In this document: one piece after another, positions 15,519-23,382 of the stretch
Layout: each line of letters opens with the position of its first letter
How positions within the stretch are numbered: the stretch's first letter is position 1
DNA from: a virus
Strand: one strand, 5' to 3'
DNA length: 29,514 nt
Virus record (IMG/VR): IMGVR_UViG_3300045431_000248
Coordinates: 1 to 29,514 of that record
Program-made: the position numbers and the translations under genes
Notes under the pieces: model-generated
What the model saw: the letters and a program-made list of their open reading frames with translations, nothing else
Databases searched by the model: none
Told to the model about the DNA's origin: nothing

Positions 15519-17886
15519 CTTTCGTACTTTCACTATAAAGTTTAAATAATTTTTGTCTATTTACGTTATTCATCAATTTTAATGCTTCATCAGAAGAATA
15601 ATTTGCATTGTCAATTTTTTCACTTTGTCCGGGAGTTGCTGCAGCATACGCCTTACGCATTTCATCTGTGCCCCATTCGAGTGCTTCAATGAACTTTGAA
15701 AATTCTTCATTTTTCTTTACTTTATCGGCTAAATCGCTGTCTGCGCCGCTCCAAGTTCCTTTGCCCTTTGTGATAAAAGAATTCACTCTTGCAAAAGCCC
15801 ACTGTTGCGGAGTTGTTCCGGGACGATGGCCACCTTGCCACGCTGCCATGCCACGATTATAGACTTGTTTGAGAATACTATAAGGAATGCCAGACTTTTC
15901 TGCTTTCTTTTGAAGTCCTTCAATTTCTTCGAATATGATACGTACTTCTTCGTAAAGATCGCCTAACTCTTCTTTATCCATTGAAAGAAGTATTTGTTCC
16001 ATTTCCATTTCATATTCATCCTTATCTTCATATCCAGTATATTCGCCGTCTTCTTCTTCATCATCATAATCAAAATTATCTTCAAATTCAAGATAATTAG
16101 TTACTGTTTCAATGTAATCTACTGCTCTTGTAATTTTTGATAACACCCACGCATCAGGATCTTCATCCATATCACTTAAAATTTCCAATAATTTCTCTGC
16201 GTCTTGTAATAGGTTTGCAATTTCAACTTGAGCCATTCGAAGACCATCAACTTCTTTCCAATCGTCATCTTCTGAAAGATTGAAACTCTCGGCGCGAAAT
16301 TGCAATTTTTTTCCTGTTACTTTTGCAAGTAAATCTAGTGCATCTTCGTATTTCTTTTCGGCAATAAGTTTCTTCATCTCGGAGATTTGTTGTGGTGTTG
16401 CTGTTTGAAAAAAAGCAAACATTTCCATGACACCAATATTGCCTTTATATACAAGTTCATCTAACCGAACATCTTCTCTTTGCAAAGTTTGCTTTGTCAT
16501 TTTGAATAAAGAATCGGTCGATAAAACGACATCAAGCAAAGTCTGTAATAAGTCTTGTGTTGCAGTACGTTCTGCCGGATTGAGTGTTTCGCCTGAGTTC
16601 AATTTTTCAACTGAACGCTTGATCGTTGAAAGCAACTTTGCGTCTGCAAGTCCCATACGAACTAACTGATCTAATCTTGACAGTGATTTTTTACCTGTTG
16701 CTTCACCGAACATTTGATTGTATTTTTTAGTGTGCTTAGATAACGGCAACCCCTTTTCGCGAGCCTCTTTATCTCCGGGCGCGTCTTTATATGCATCGGG
16801 ATCAGAATCTGATTTCGGTCCAGTTTTTGCAAAGTGGGCCGAACGTTTTTCTTTCGTTTCTTTATCTAAGCCTTTGTAATACTTCGAGGGCTGTGTTCCT
16901 TGTCTTTTTGCAAGGTCTCTATCTTGTGCTACTTCAGTATCTTCTACAAATAAAGTAAAATGATCATTGATATCAAAGTCCTCTTTCTTCATGCGATTCA
17001 CTAAAAAATTTTGCCTGCGCTGCAAATCAGCTTTTCTTTCTTGAGGAATTAAACGAACCGCAAACTTACGAATTGCTGGAAGTAGTTTTTGCAACTTAGT
17101 ATCAATTGAAATTTTCTGTGATGTTCCAAGTTGTGCGTAATCTTGTCCGGCAATGCGATTGCGAAAAAATTTATAAGCAGATTTAATTGCTCTTTGTTTC
17201 AATCTCTGAGGATCAGCAACTTTTGTCATTTGTCGCAGTCTTGCTCTTTGAATTCTTGGTGCGAGTCTTTTAAAAATTGCCGCGCGTTTGCGTCTAGCTG
17301 TAAAATCTAATACTGCTTCTGTTTGTTGTTCTAATTCTTCTTTCAAATTCATTCCCTCCCTAACTGCAACAAATAGTGCTTTTGTGTCTTCGTCAGATAA
17401 TTTTGATGGTACACCTTTTTTGAAATTGCCAAAGTCATTATTTGCGGCGAAGCCGCGCAACTTTAAGCCTGACATTCCCTCTACGCCTTCAGTATCAGGA
17501 TCACGTTCGCCGGCTGACATAATTTCAATTGATTTGAAATTAAAATCTTTGCCGTTATATTTATTCAGCAAAGTTTTAAATTCTGAGATTCTATCACTGC
17601 CCACTACGACAACTAAATTGTCATACTTGCCTGTCAGTTCTTTTGCAACTTCAATGATTGTTCGTGCAGGAGAATTCTGCACCATAGTTCCGAATGCCTT
17701 CTTAGCAAACTTAACTTTAGTTGCAAAGTTTAATGGGTCTTTTTTTGAATTGGTACTGTGGGATAGATAAAGTTTAGCATCAGCATTGCGCTCCGATGCT
17801 TCCGACTTAATCTTGTCGACTAATTTTTCATGCCCATTTGTCATGGGATTCATTCTGCCGAATGAGAGGACTACTGTTTCTTTCAT
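15505..17886 (-). CDS. Multidomain protein with N-terminal HIGH-type nucleotidyltransferase
   Basis: 793 residues from the ATG at 17886 (AAGGA eight bases upstream; a TTG eight codons earlier was rejected). Residues 1-180 are a cytidylyltransferase-like fold: FGRMNPMTNGHEKLV (9-23, the HxGH-like nucleotide site) and VVVVGSDRISEF (92-103). Then follow a very basic helical part (195-300), a segment DLAKRQGTQPSKYYKGLDKETKEKRSAHFAKTG near 324-356 typical of marine phage polyproteins, helical and strongly acidic regions (490-660, with runs of Asp/Glu), and a C-terminal IPYSILKQVYNRGMAAWQGGHRPGTTPQQWAFARVNSF unit (667-704). Such fusions occur in T4-like cyanophages. The nucleotidyltransferase could work in NAD, lipid or nucleotide chemistry; the later parts may dock it in the virion. 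A late promoter precedes it. Confidence 0.85.
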   Translation of the reverse strand: MKETVVLSFGRMNPMTNGHEKLVDKIKSEASERNADAKLYLSHSTNSKKDPLNFATKVKFAKKAFGTMVQNSPARTIIEVAKELTGKYDNLVVVVGSDRISEFKTLLNKYNGKDFNFKSIEIMSAGERDPDTEGVEGMSGLKLRGFAANNDFGNFKKGVPSKLSDEDTKALFVAVREGMNLKEELEQQTEAVLDFTARRKRAAIFKRLAPRIQRARLRQMTKVADPQRLKQRAIKSAYKFFRNRIAGQDYAQLGTSQKISIDTKLQKLLPAIRKFAVRLIPQERKADLQRRQNFLVNRMKKEDFDINDHFTLFVEDTEVAQDRDLAKRQGTQPSKYYKGLDKETKEKRSAHFAKTGPKSDSDPDAYKDAPGDKEAREKGLPLSKHTKKYNQMFGEATGKKSLSRLDQLVRMGLADAKLLSTIKRSVEKLNSGETLNPAERTATQDLLQTLLDVVLSTDSLFKMTKQTLQREDVRLDELVYKGNIGVMEMFAFFQTATPQQISEMKKLIAEKKYEDALDLLAKVTGKKLQFRAESFNLSEDDDWKEVDGLRMAQVEIANLLQDAEKLLEILSDMDEDPDAWVLSKITRAVDYIETVTNYLEFEDNFDYDDEEEDGEYTGYEDKDEYEMEMEQILLSMDKEELGDLYEEVRIIFEEIEGLQKKAEKSGIPYSILKQVYNRGMAAWQGGHRPGTTPQQWAFARVNSFITKGKGTWSGADSDLADKVKKNEEFSKFIEALEWGTDEMRKAYAAATPGQSEKIDNANYSSDEALKLMNNVNRQKLFKLYSESTKDDKV

Positions 17887-17950
17887 GGAGTTTTCCTTAG
17901 ACTGATCCAAAACTGCAGGTTTGCCATAGCCTTACTGCTACATATGACTT

Positions 17951-17958
17951 TATTTATA
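17951..17958 (-). promoter_or_regulatory. T4 late-type promoter TATAAATA
   Basis: Exact TATAAATA on the minus strand in the 86-base gap between the PD-(D/E)XK gene and the multidomain gene. The expected start is near 17945, leaving a leader of about 60 bases before the ATG at 17886. An A-rich stretch lies just upstream. It implies late expression of the multidomain protein and the genes after it. Confidence 0.72.
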
Positions 17959-17972
17959 ATAATAAAAAAAAT

Positions 17973-18788
17973 TTACATTAAACACGTAAAATTGGCTTTA
18001 CTTTGTATAATTGATACATTCTGATCTCTGGAAATCGGAGCAATATTGTATGGTGTTGTATTTTTTGATAATGAAAATTCAATTGTAAATGTAAATTGAT
18101 AGCCCTGCGCACCAATTGAACGTTTTGATTTTTCTGCGGCTTCAGCTTTTGTAGTGCCTTTAGATTGACACCGAACGCGCGCCATAATTTTACAAACATC
18201 TTCGAATTTTGGAACTAAAGGTTTCCCCGCCTTTTTTAGTCTTTTGTTGATTTCTAACGGATCCATATTTCCTAAAAGATAAAATCCGTGTGTGCCAATA
18301 TTAATGTAGTATGTTTTTTTTAAGTTGTAATATTTCGTCATTGCGTTTGAAGGCAATATCACCTTAATGTCCGGACAAGTTTTCAAATCAGACATATATC
18401 TTTCTTTCAAAGGTATTTTTATCATCTGAAGTTCCCACTCCTCTGTTCTATCAGCAATATTGTAAATCGGAGTGTTCCATTTTTTATTAATTTCTTCTAA
18501 AACTCCAAATTGAGTTGCTAAATCCTTTAAAAACTGCTTTTCAGTTTCATCATGATCAATTTCTCCAAATTGCCAACGCGGGGTTTTATTTGCATATGCT
18601 TTAACAACTAAACTACCACCTGCGGTAGGAGAGATTTTCAATTCACATCCGGCGTTTTTGTCGTGTACAGTTAACATCAAGTCAGGACGAGTGTGCGATG
18701 CGCCGGCGGCAATGCCATCGGACAATTTAAATTTTTTTAAAAAATTTGTTGCATTTTTTTCATAAATAAATCCTTGTTGTATGGCCAT
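17973..18788 (-). CDS. Predicted PD-(D/E)XK-type nuclease
   Basis: 271 residues, starting directly after the stop of the KxDG gene. The N-terminal 70 residues have the layout of the restriction-endonuclease fold: a first helix with an acidic residue (GFIYEKNATNFLKKF, E10), then RPDLMLTV (P35, D36), and the strand GCELKIS (E49-x-K51), followed by a glycine-rich turn and a VVKAY strand. This gives the order E...PD...ExK expected for a metal-dependent nuclease. The remaining 200 residues are a less clear mixed fold (CKIMARVRCQSKG, YQFTFTIEFSLS). No nuclease function is documented by me for this family; annotation elsewhere is likely 'hypothetical'. It could cleave DNA or RNA, or be an inactivated fold. 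Confidence 0.72.
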   Translation of the reverse strand: MAIQQGFIYEKNATNFLKKFKLSDGIAAGASHTRPDLMLTVHDKNAGCELKISPTAGGSLVVKAYANKTPRWQFGEIDHDETEKQFLKDLATQFGVLEEINKKWNTPIYNIADRTEEWELQMIKIPLKERYMSDLKTCPDIKVILPSNAMTKYYNLKKTYYINIGTHGFYLLGNMDPLEINKRLKKAGKPLVPKFEDVCKIMARVRCQSKGTTKAEAAEKSKRSIGAQGYQFTFTIEFSLSKNTTPYNIAPISRDQNVSIIQSKANFTCLM

Positions 18789-20015
18789 TTATCGTCGCCA
18801 CCCTTTGATAATATCAGACGAAAAATTTGCATAGCTAAATTGTAGTCTATCCACCAGTTTAACTGCGTCACCTTTCAGTTTATCAATTGCAACATATCCT
18901 TCGGCGCCAGTTACTTCATATCCGTTCTTTGTCAGCAAAAATGTATTTAATGTTTTAACTTCATTCATTTTTTTAATTAGAATCAATTTTGCTTCAGCAA
19001 GCAAATTCATCATTGTAAAGATATTTTCGAGTGATGTTTTGTTTTTCGCAGAGAAAAATCTCAGAATGCGATTTCTTTTTAGTGTAATTGACAATTTATT
19101 CTTTTCATTTTTTTTACTTTCTTCTTCTTTTGAGTAAATGTCTTGTATATAATCGATCAATTCTTGCACATGTTGTTTTACATCTGTGATTTGTAATTTT
19201 GCTTTTATTTTTGTATTGTTAAATGTTTTAATTCTTTGCAAGAGTTCTTCATCTTCTTTAATTGAATTCAATATTGTAGCATCTAACTTCTGAAATATTT
19301 TACCTGCTTCAGATAAAATTGTCGTCACTTTTTCGGTTTCTTCTTGTGTCATAGTTGCTTTGCCTGACACATCTTTATAATTTACGTCTGTCATCCACAC
19401 GTTGTTATCTTTTTTAAGTGTAGATAAAATATCTGTGCCGAACACGGCGCCCATTGTTTCGAATGAATCGCCTTCATACATTGTATGCCACACAATGCCA
19501 ATTTTAGCCAATTTGATACTTTTGGCAAGTTCACTGTCCGCAGGCGCCGCATAGACTATTGTGTTTGGATGAAATGTTACATATTCTTCACCATCGATTA
19601 TGACGTTCTTCAAGTCTGCCCGGGTGAACAATAAGTCTCCCTGAATGACACCTTTGATACCAATTTTAGGTAGCCACATCAAACATACTTTGAGTTTATC
19701 TGCTAAATCGCCCGATGTATCGGCATCAATATCTGCATACGTTTTATATACTTTTGGATTTTTATTGAAGATGCCCTTTTTTGCAACGAAAAACTTTCCA
19801 TCACTTGGATCTTGTCCAGCAAAAATTGCTGGCGCGCCATCCCATTTAACTGTTACATTGACTTTCTTTTCTGAGTGGCCTGCAAGCATATCGCGCACCG
19901 CTCTAAGTATATTAATGCTGTCGCGAGTTCCATTCACGCCGCCATTTAGAACATCGTCTTCCGCGTGTTCCATGTGCGTGTTTTTCTGTTCTAAAATGTA
20001 TTCTTTAAATTTCAT
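18789..20015 (-). CDS. Predicted KxDG nucleotidyltransferase (ligase-like), marine phage family
   Basis: 408 residues; ATG at 20015. The stretch VNVTVKWDGAPAIFAG (52-67) contains K57-W-D-G60, matching motif I (KxDG) of covalent nucleotidyltransferases such as DNA and RNA ligases, where the lysine becomes adenylated. Later strands could form the other pocket motifs: FFVAKKG (75-81), VIQGDLLF (123-130), and KIGIVWHTMYEG (171-182). The usual arginine shortly after motif I is missing (APA instead), so activity is uncertain. The C-terminal half (220-400) is helical and lysine-rich. I recall the KWDGAPA-type protein as a conserved hypothetical in T4-like cyanophages. It abuts the predicted nuclease gene and has its own late promoter. 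Confidence 0.78.
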   Translation of the reverse strand: MKFKEYILEQKNTHMEHAEDDVLNGGVNGTRDSINILRAVRDMLAGHSEKKVNVTVKWDGAPAIFAGQDPSDGKFFVAKKGIFNKNPKVYKTYADIDADTSGDLADKLKVCLMWLPKIGIKGVIQGDLLFTRADLKNVIIDGEEYVTFHPNTIVYAAPADSELAKSIKLAKIGIVWHTMYEGDSFETMGAVFGTDILSTLKKDNNVWMTDVNYKDVSGKATMTQEETEKVTTILSEAGKIFQKLDATILNSIKEDEELLQRIKTFNNTKIKAKLQITDVKQHVQELIDYIQDIYSKEEESKKNEKNKLSITLKRNRILRFFSAKNKTSLENIFTMMNLLAEAKLILIKKMNEVKTLNTFLLTKNGYEVTGAEGYVAIDKLKGDAVKLVDRLQFSYANFSSDIIKGWRR

Positions 20016-20021
20016 ATCTTC

Positions 20022-20050
20022 TAAACAAAAAAGCCTGTATATACAGGCTT
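20022..20050 (-). terminator. Intrinsic terminator after the 20080-20418 gene
   Basis: On the minus strand a perfect 20-base palindrome (AAGCCTGTA and its complement, 20031-20050) can fold into an eight-base-pair hairpin with an AUAU loop. It is followed by a run of six T and TGTTT, the layout of a factor-independent terminator. It ends the early transcript of the small gene upstream. The 5' edge of the stem overlaps the late promoter at 20050-20057. Confidence 0.78.
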
Positions 20051-20057
20051 ATTTATA
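20050..20057 (-). promoter_or_regulatory. T4 late-type promoter overlapping a terminator
   Basis: Exact TATAAATA on the minus strand. The expected start, about six bases downstream (near 20044), is inside the 5' arm of the terminator hairpin. Transcripts starting here therefore lack most of that arm and should read through into the KxDG gene at 20015, while read-through from upstream would be stopped. The leader would be about 30 bases. Confidence 0.75.
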
Positions 20058-20079
20058 ATGAATAATAACTGATTACCAA

Positions 20080-20418
20080 TCATCTTCGCATTGTAGCTTG
20101 ATCTTTTGCTTCATCATCAGAAAAAATGGGTACTGCGTTTGACTTGTGTAAAGTGCCAATACCGATCATTTTTGTGCCGGTATATACTTTTCCGTGAATT
20201 GGTTTTGTGCAAGAGCCTTCAAAACTATTTAAACTAGGATATCGAATAGTCTCGCGCACAAAGGGCTTTGCTGCAACATATGGCACAAACACGTCTTTTG
20301 GCAATACTTTTTTAGATTCATACTTCTTAAGCATTGTTTCCCATTCTTTTTTTAATTCTTTCTGTTTTGCGTTAAGCTTCTGAGGCTTTCGTTTTTTGAA
20401 ATGAATATGTATGATCAT
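20080..20418 (-). CDS. Small conserved T4-like marine phage protein
   Basis: 112 residues from the ATG at 20418; a TTG seven codons upstream is less likely because it would sit at the predicted transcription start. The first 50 residues are basic and helical (HFKKRKPQKLNAKQKELKKEWETMLKKY). The C-terminal part GKVYTGTKMIGIGTLHKSNAVPIFSDDEAKDQATMRR (about 74-112) is a signature I recall from almost every T4-like cyanophage and pelagiphage, always annotated as unknown. It has its own sigma70-type promoter and its own terminator, so it is a single-gene early unit inserted between gp41 and the KxDG gene. Confidence 0.8.
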   Translation of the reverse strand: MIIHIHFKKRKPQKLNAKQKELKKEWETMLKKYESKKVLPKDVFVPYVAAKPFVRETIRYPSLNSFEGSCTKPIHGKVYTGTKMIGIGTLHKSNAVPIFSDDEAKDQATMRR

Positions 20419-20445
20419 AATTAGTTTGTTTAAATACAAGTCAAT

Positions 20446-20474
20446 ATGATATCTTATTTGAATGAACTTGTCAA
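20446..20474 (-). promoter_or_regulatory. Sigma70-type promoter for the 20080-20418 gene
   Basis: Minus strand: TTGACA (20469-20474), a 17-base spacer and TATCAT (20446-20451), that is six of six and five of six consensus matches. The start should be near 20439, about 20 bases ahead of the ATG at 20418. A hairpin (20476-20493) directly abuts the -35 element. Confidence 0.78.
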
Positions 20475-20475
20475 T

Positions 20476-20501
20476 ACTGTATGTTTATACAGTTGTTTTT
20501 T
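20476..20501 (+). terminator. Hairpin with T-run on the plus strand
   Basis: Plus strand: ACTGTAT, loop GTTT, ATACAGT (20476-20493), a perfect seven-base-pair stem, then TGTTTTTT. This is a factor-independent terminator in shape, but oriented opposite to all genes here. It could stop antisense transcription into gp41; on the minus strand the same hairpin lacks a T-run and merely adjoins the promoter. Confidence 0.45.
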
Positions 20502-20536
20502 ACTGAATTTCAGATCATTTACACCACAAATGACTC

Positions 20537-21940
20537 TTATAATTTAACATCATCAAAATTATATTGTTTATTTTTGCGACTAAGGTTCATCTCATCAAAA
20601 GGGTTGCTAACATTATTTTGTCCGCTATCAAGAATATCATTCTGCGCAAACTGTTCTACATCATAAAGTCTCATTTTTGATCTATCAATGCCGATAACAA
20701 ATCTTTTGTTTGTTGTTGGATCATTGTATCGATTTTTCAATTGTTTGACCATAATTTGATTGAGTTCTTCAAGTTCTTCAGTAGAAATTAGAGCAAACAT
20801 CAAATCTGCTGTTGCAGGCAAGCCAAAAGATTCAGAAGTGTCTGTCAATTCAACGTCTGTATTTTGATAGCCGCCGCGAGTTGTTTGTGTGGCAGAAACA
20901 ATGGGAAGATTATATTCAACAGCAAGACCCCGCAACTCTTCAGCAATTGCTTTGATATATGTGTAAGAATTAATACTTGCGCCCATTTTCATACGAGAGC
21001 TTGCACAAATATTCAAATAATCTACGTAGATAATATCAGGAACAAACCGACGCTTCAGCTTTAAATCATTCAATAAATGTCTAAAGTGTTGTACATTTGC
21101 AGATGCAGTTGGATATTCTTTAATGATCAGTTTGCCTGAGGTTTTTTCTTGAATTCTATCAACTTTTGTCATGTACGATTCTTTAGAAATACCAATCAGA
21201 CGATCAATTTCAACATTCATTAAATTTGCATCAATTCTTTCAGCAATTCTCTCTTCAGCCATTTCGAGTGTGATATACAATACATTTTTGCCAATTGAAA
21301 GATTTGATGCGGCGCAATGACACATGAATAGAGATTTACCAACACCGGTGCCCGCAAGAACAATATTCAAGGATTTTGGCGGCACACCATTCTTTGTAAT
21401 TCGATTGAAGTAGTCAAGATCAAACGGTATTCTCTTTTCAACTTTATGATAAAAATCAAAACGACTTTCAGCATCATCAATAAAATCATGGCCGACATGA
21501 TGATCAAAAGAAACAGCAAGTGCATCAGCAAGTATATTTGGAATGGCGCCTTTGTCTAGAGTTTGTTTTCCATCTTTGTTATCTAATATCTGAATAGACT
21601 GCATAATACCATTGTAAATGGCTTTTTCTTGGCAAAACCTCTCTGTGGCATCAACAAGCCATTCGCTGTCTGAAATTTCATTCGTTTCAATAACTTCACA
21701 AAGCAATTCAATTGTTTTTTTATGTTGATCGTCCGTAAGATTAATTTTCTTATCAATTTCAATTAGCAACGCCTCTTTAGTTGGCGTTGAATTGTATTTC
21801 ATTACATACGACGATACCTGTTCAAACAACAATTTTTCAGGTGAATTTAAAAAATATTCAGATTTAATAAATGGAAATACCTTTCGAGTATATTCATCAT
21901 CTAATATCAGATGCTTAAGTATTTTCTTCTCTAAATTCAT
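20537..21940 (-). CDS. 41: Replicative DNA helicase (T4 gp41, DnaB type)
   Basis: 467 residues, the T4 gp41 size. Hexameric 5'-3' helicase that unwinds the fork and couples with the gp61 primase. The RecA-like core has Walker A AGTGVGKS (196-203) and Walker B in PDIIYVDYLNI (about 308-318), with the arginine finger region further on (KMRLYDVEQFAQND near 430-443). The N-terminal 150 residues form the helical DnaB-N-like domain. The start overlaps the preceding small gene by 26 bases. The C-terminal tail (NPFDEMNLSRKNKQYNFDDVKL) is polar and probably contacts primase or the loader. Confidence 0.95.
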   Translation of the reverse strand: MNLEKKILKHLILDDEYTRKVFPFIKSEYFLNSPEKLLFEQVSSYVMKYNSTPTKEALLIEIDKKINLTDDQHKKTIELLCEVIETNEISDSEWLVDATERFCQEKAIYNGIMQSIQILDNKDGKQTLDKGAIPNILADALAVSFDHHVGHDFIDDAESRFDFYHKVEKRIPFDLDYFNRITKNGVPPKSLNIVLAGTGVGKSLFMCHCAASNLSIGKNVLYITLEMAEERIAERIDANLMNVEIDRLIGISKESYMTKVDRIQEKTSGKLIIKEYPTASANVQHFRHLLNDLKLKRRFVPDIIYVDYLNICASSRMKMGASINSYTYIKAIAEELRGLAVEYNLPIVSATQTTRGGYQNTDVELTDTSESFGLPATADLMFALISTEELEELNQIMVKQLKNRYNDPTTNKRFVIGIDRSKMRLYDVEQFAQNDILDSGQNNVSNPFDEMNLSRKNKQYNFDDVKL

Positions 21941-22238
21941 TCTTATATTTTCTCTCTGCTTCTTCTATTGTATACCGAAAAATACTATTCATGATTTGAC
22001 TAAGCACAGATTCAAATTCTTTATTTTTTTTAAAATGTGTATGCTTACTAATTATATCATAGTCAAACGATAAAGTAAATGTGCCGTCATCATTTTCTTT
22101 GTCTGGTATATAAACTGACCCAAAATAGAATTCAACGTCTTTATATTCGCCCCGCGTGATTTTAATTGTTGCAACAACATCCAAATCCCGATATCTAACT
22201 TCAGAGTCGGTGACAATAAAATCATCATCCATTTTCAT
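21915..22238 (-). CDS. Small protein between uvsX and gp41
   Basis: 107 residues from the ATG at 22238, which has GAGGAA eight bases upstream and overlaps the uvsX end by 14 bases; the longer reading starting at 22319 would lie inside uvsX. The central strand-rich region [54 protein letters not shown] looks like a compact beta domain, followed by a helix. I recall proteins of this kind between uvsX and gp41 in T4-like marine phages. It may accompany recombination or helicase loading (the position resembles that of accessory genes), but no motif proves it. Confidence 0.75.
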   Translation of the reverse strand: MKMDDDFIVTDSEVRYRDLDVVATIKITRGEYKDVEFYFGSVYIPDKENDDGTFTLSFDYDIISKHTHFKKNKEFESVLSQIMNSIFRYTIEEAERKYKNEFREENT

Positions 22239-23295
22239 GATTGAGTTCCTCATGATCATCTTGTTTAACTTTAATGCCTTCCTGACCATATAAGAATTCT
22301 TTCTTACATGCCGAATCAATTAACTCAAGAATTTCTTTTGTGAAATACTTTTCGGGTTCTTCATTAATATTTTTGCCAAAAATTTTAGTTCCATCAGGCA
22401 GTTCATATCGAGTTGAGACTTTTTTGATGATTTCATACTTTTCTGCAATGTCTAAAAGACCATAATACCGATCAAGCCCTTTGCTATATGTAATTTTTAC
22501 TTCAACAACAGAATTTTCTTTTGTTAAACGAGACTTGAGTAGTTTTGCTTTAACAATATTACCGACAATTTCTGTGCCGTCCTTGTCTTTTTTCTTAGAA
22601 AGCATAACAATAGTTGATGCGGTGTATTTAAGTCCTGAGCCGCCGGACATTTCTTTTGTTGGAATATATGCGCCGACAACATCATAAACATGATTTGTAA
22701 CAAGTAATGGAACACCAATCTTTGCAAGTTTTAAATTGAGAACTCGAAATGTTGCTTTAAGCATTGATGCCTTAGTCATGTCTTTTGTTTCTTTACCTTC
22801 TGCGGTATCTTCAATTTCTTTTGAAGACGATAACTGGCCGAGTGAATCAAGCACCATCATCATGGGCTTGCGTTTTGCTTCAGGTTGTGCAACATATTTT
22901 TCTACAATTTGCAGTGCAATGTGGCGAAATTTTTGAATTGTATCAGGTTCAGAAATTACAACGCGCCGAGTATCTACCCCCCGACGTTCCATCATCGACT
23001 TTGTAACTGCAGCTTCAGTATCAAAGTAAATGATACCACTTTCGGGATTTTCATCTAAGAATTGTTTGATAATTCCAAGCATGAAGAAAGTTTTACCTGT
23101 TGAGCTTTCTCCCGCAAAAGCGGTAACTTTATTGTTAGGTACACCTCCGTATATGCTTCCACTAAGTAATGCATTGAGTGCATAAGATCCGGTGTCAATA
23201 CATCCCGAATATTCTGCAGATGCTTTTCCATTCGCAAGAATTTTCGTGTCGTCATCTTTCAGTTGTTCCACTAAATCATTAAAAAAATTATTCAT
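22225..23295 (-). CDS. uvsX: UvsX recombinase (RecA/Rad51 family)
   Basis: 356 residues. UvsX forms filaments on single-stranded DNA and drives strand exchange for recombination-dependent replication. Walker A is GESSTGKT (62-69), Walker B is MMMVLDS (145-151), and the conserved GSGLKY (about 219-224) and TNHVYD (about 196-201) segments of the ATPase core are present. The C-terminal tail is acidic and histidine-rich ([15 protein letters not shown]), as in RecA-like proteins that use it to modulate DNA access. A perfect sigma70 promoter precedes the gene, so it opens an early operon with the next small gene and gp41. Confidence 0.96.
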   Translation of the reverse strand: MNNFFNDLVEQLKDDDTKILANGKASAEYSGCIDTGSYALNALLSGSIYGGVPNNKVTAFAGESSTGKTFFMLGIIKQFLDENPESGIIYFDTEAAVTKSMMERRGVDTRRVVISEPDTIQKFRHIALQIVEKYVAQPEAKRKPMMMVLDSLGQLSSSKEIEDTAEGKETKDMTKASMLKATFRVLNLKLAKIGVPLLVTNHVYDVVGAYIPTKEMSGGSGLKYTASTIVMLSKKKDKDGTEIVGNIVKAKLLKSRLTKENSVVEVKITYSKGLDRYYGLLDIAEKYEIIKKVSTRYELPDGTKIFGKNINEEPEKYFTKEILELIDSACKKEFLYGQEGIKVKQDDHEELNHENG

Positions 23296-23325
23296 GTGGT
23301 GTCTCCATATTAAAGTATATTTTAA

Positions 23326-23354
23326 ATTATATCATGCACTTATAAAATTGTCAA
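23326..23354 (-). promoter_or_regulatory. Perfect sigma70-type promoter for uvsX
   Basis: Minus strand TTGACA (23349-23354), 17-base spacer, TATAAT (23326-23331): a full consensus match, the strongest early promoter seen in the window. Transcription should start near 23319, about 24 bases upstream of the uvsX ATG at 23295, with a GGAG ribosome site. It lies in the 87-base gap after the membrane protein gene. Confidence 0.88.
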
Positions 23355-23382
23355 TCACATAGTAGAATTATGATCTCTCATG

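Noticed and set aside
17887-17910. TTG start for the multidomain protein
   Set aside because: The ATG at 17886 has AAGGA at good spacing and starts directly at the nucleotidyltransferase fold.
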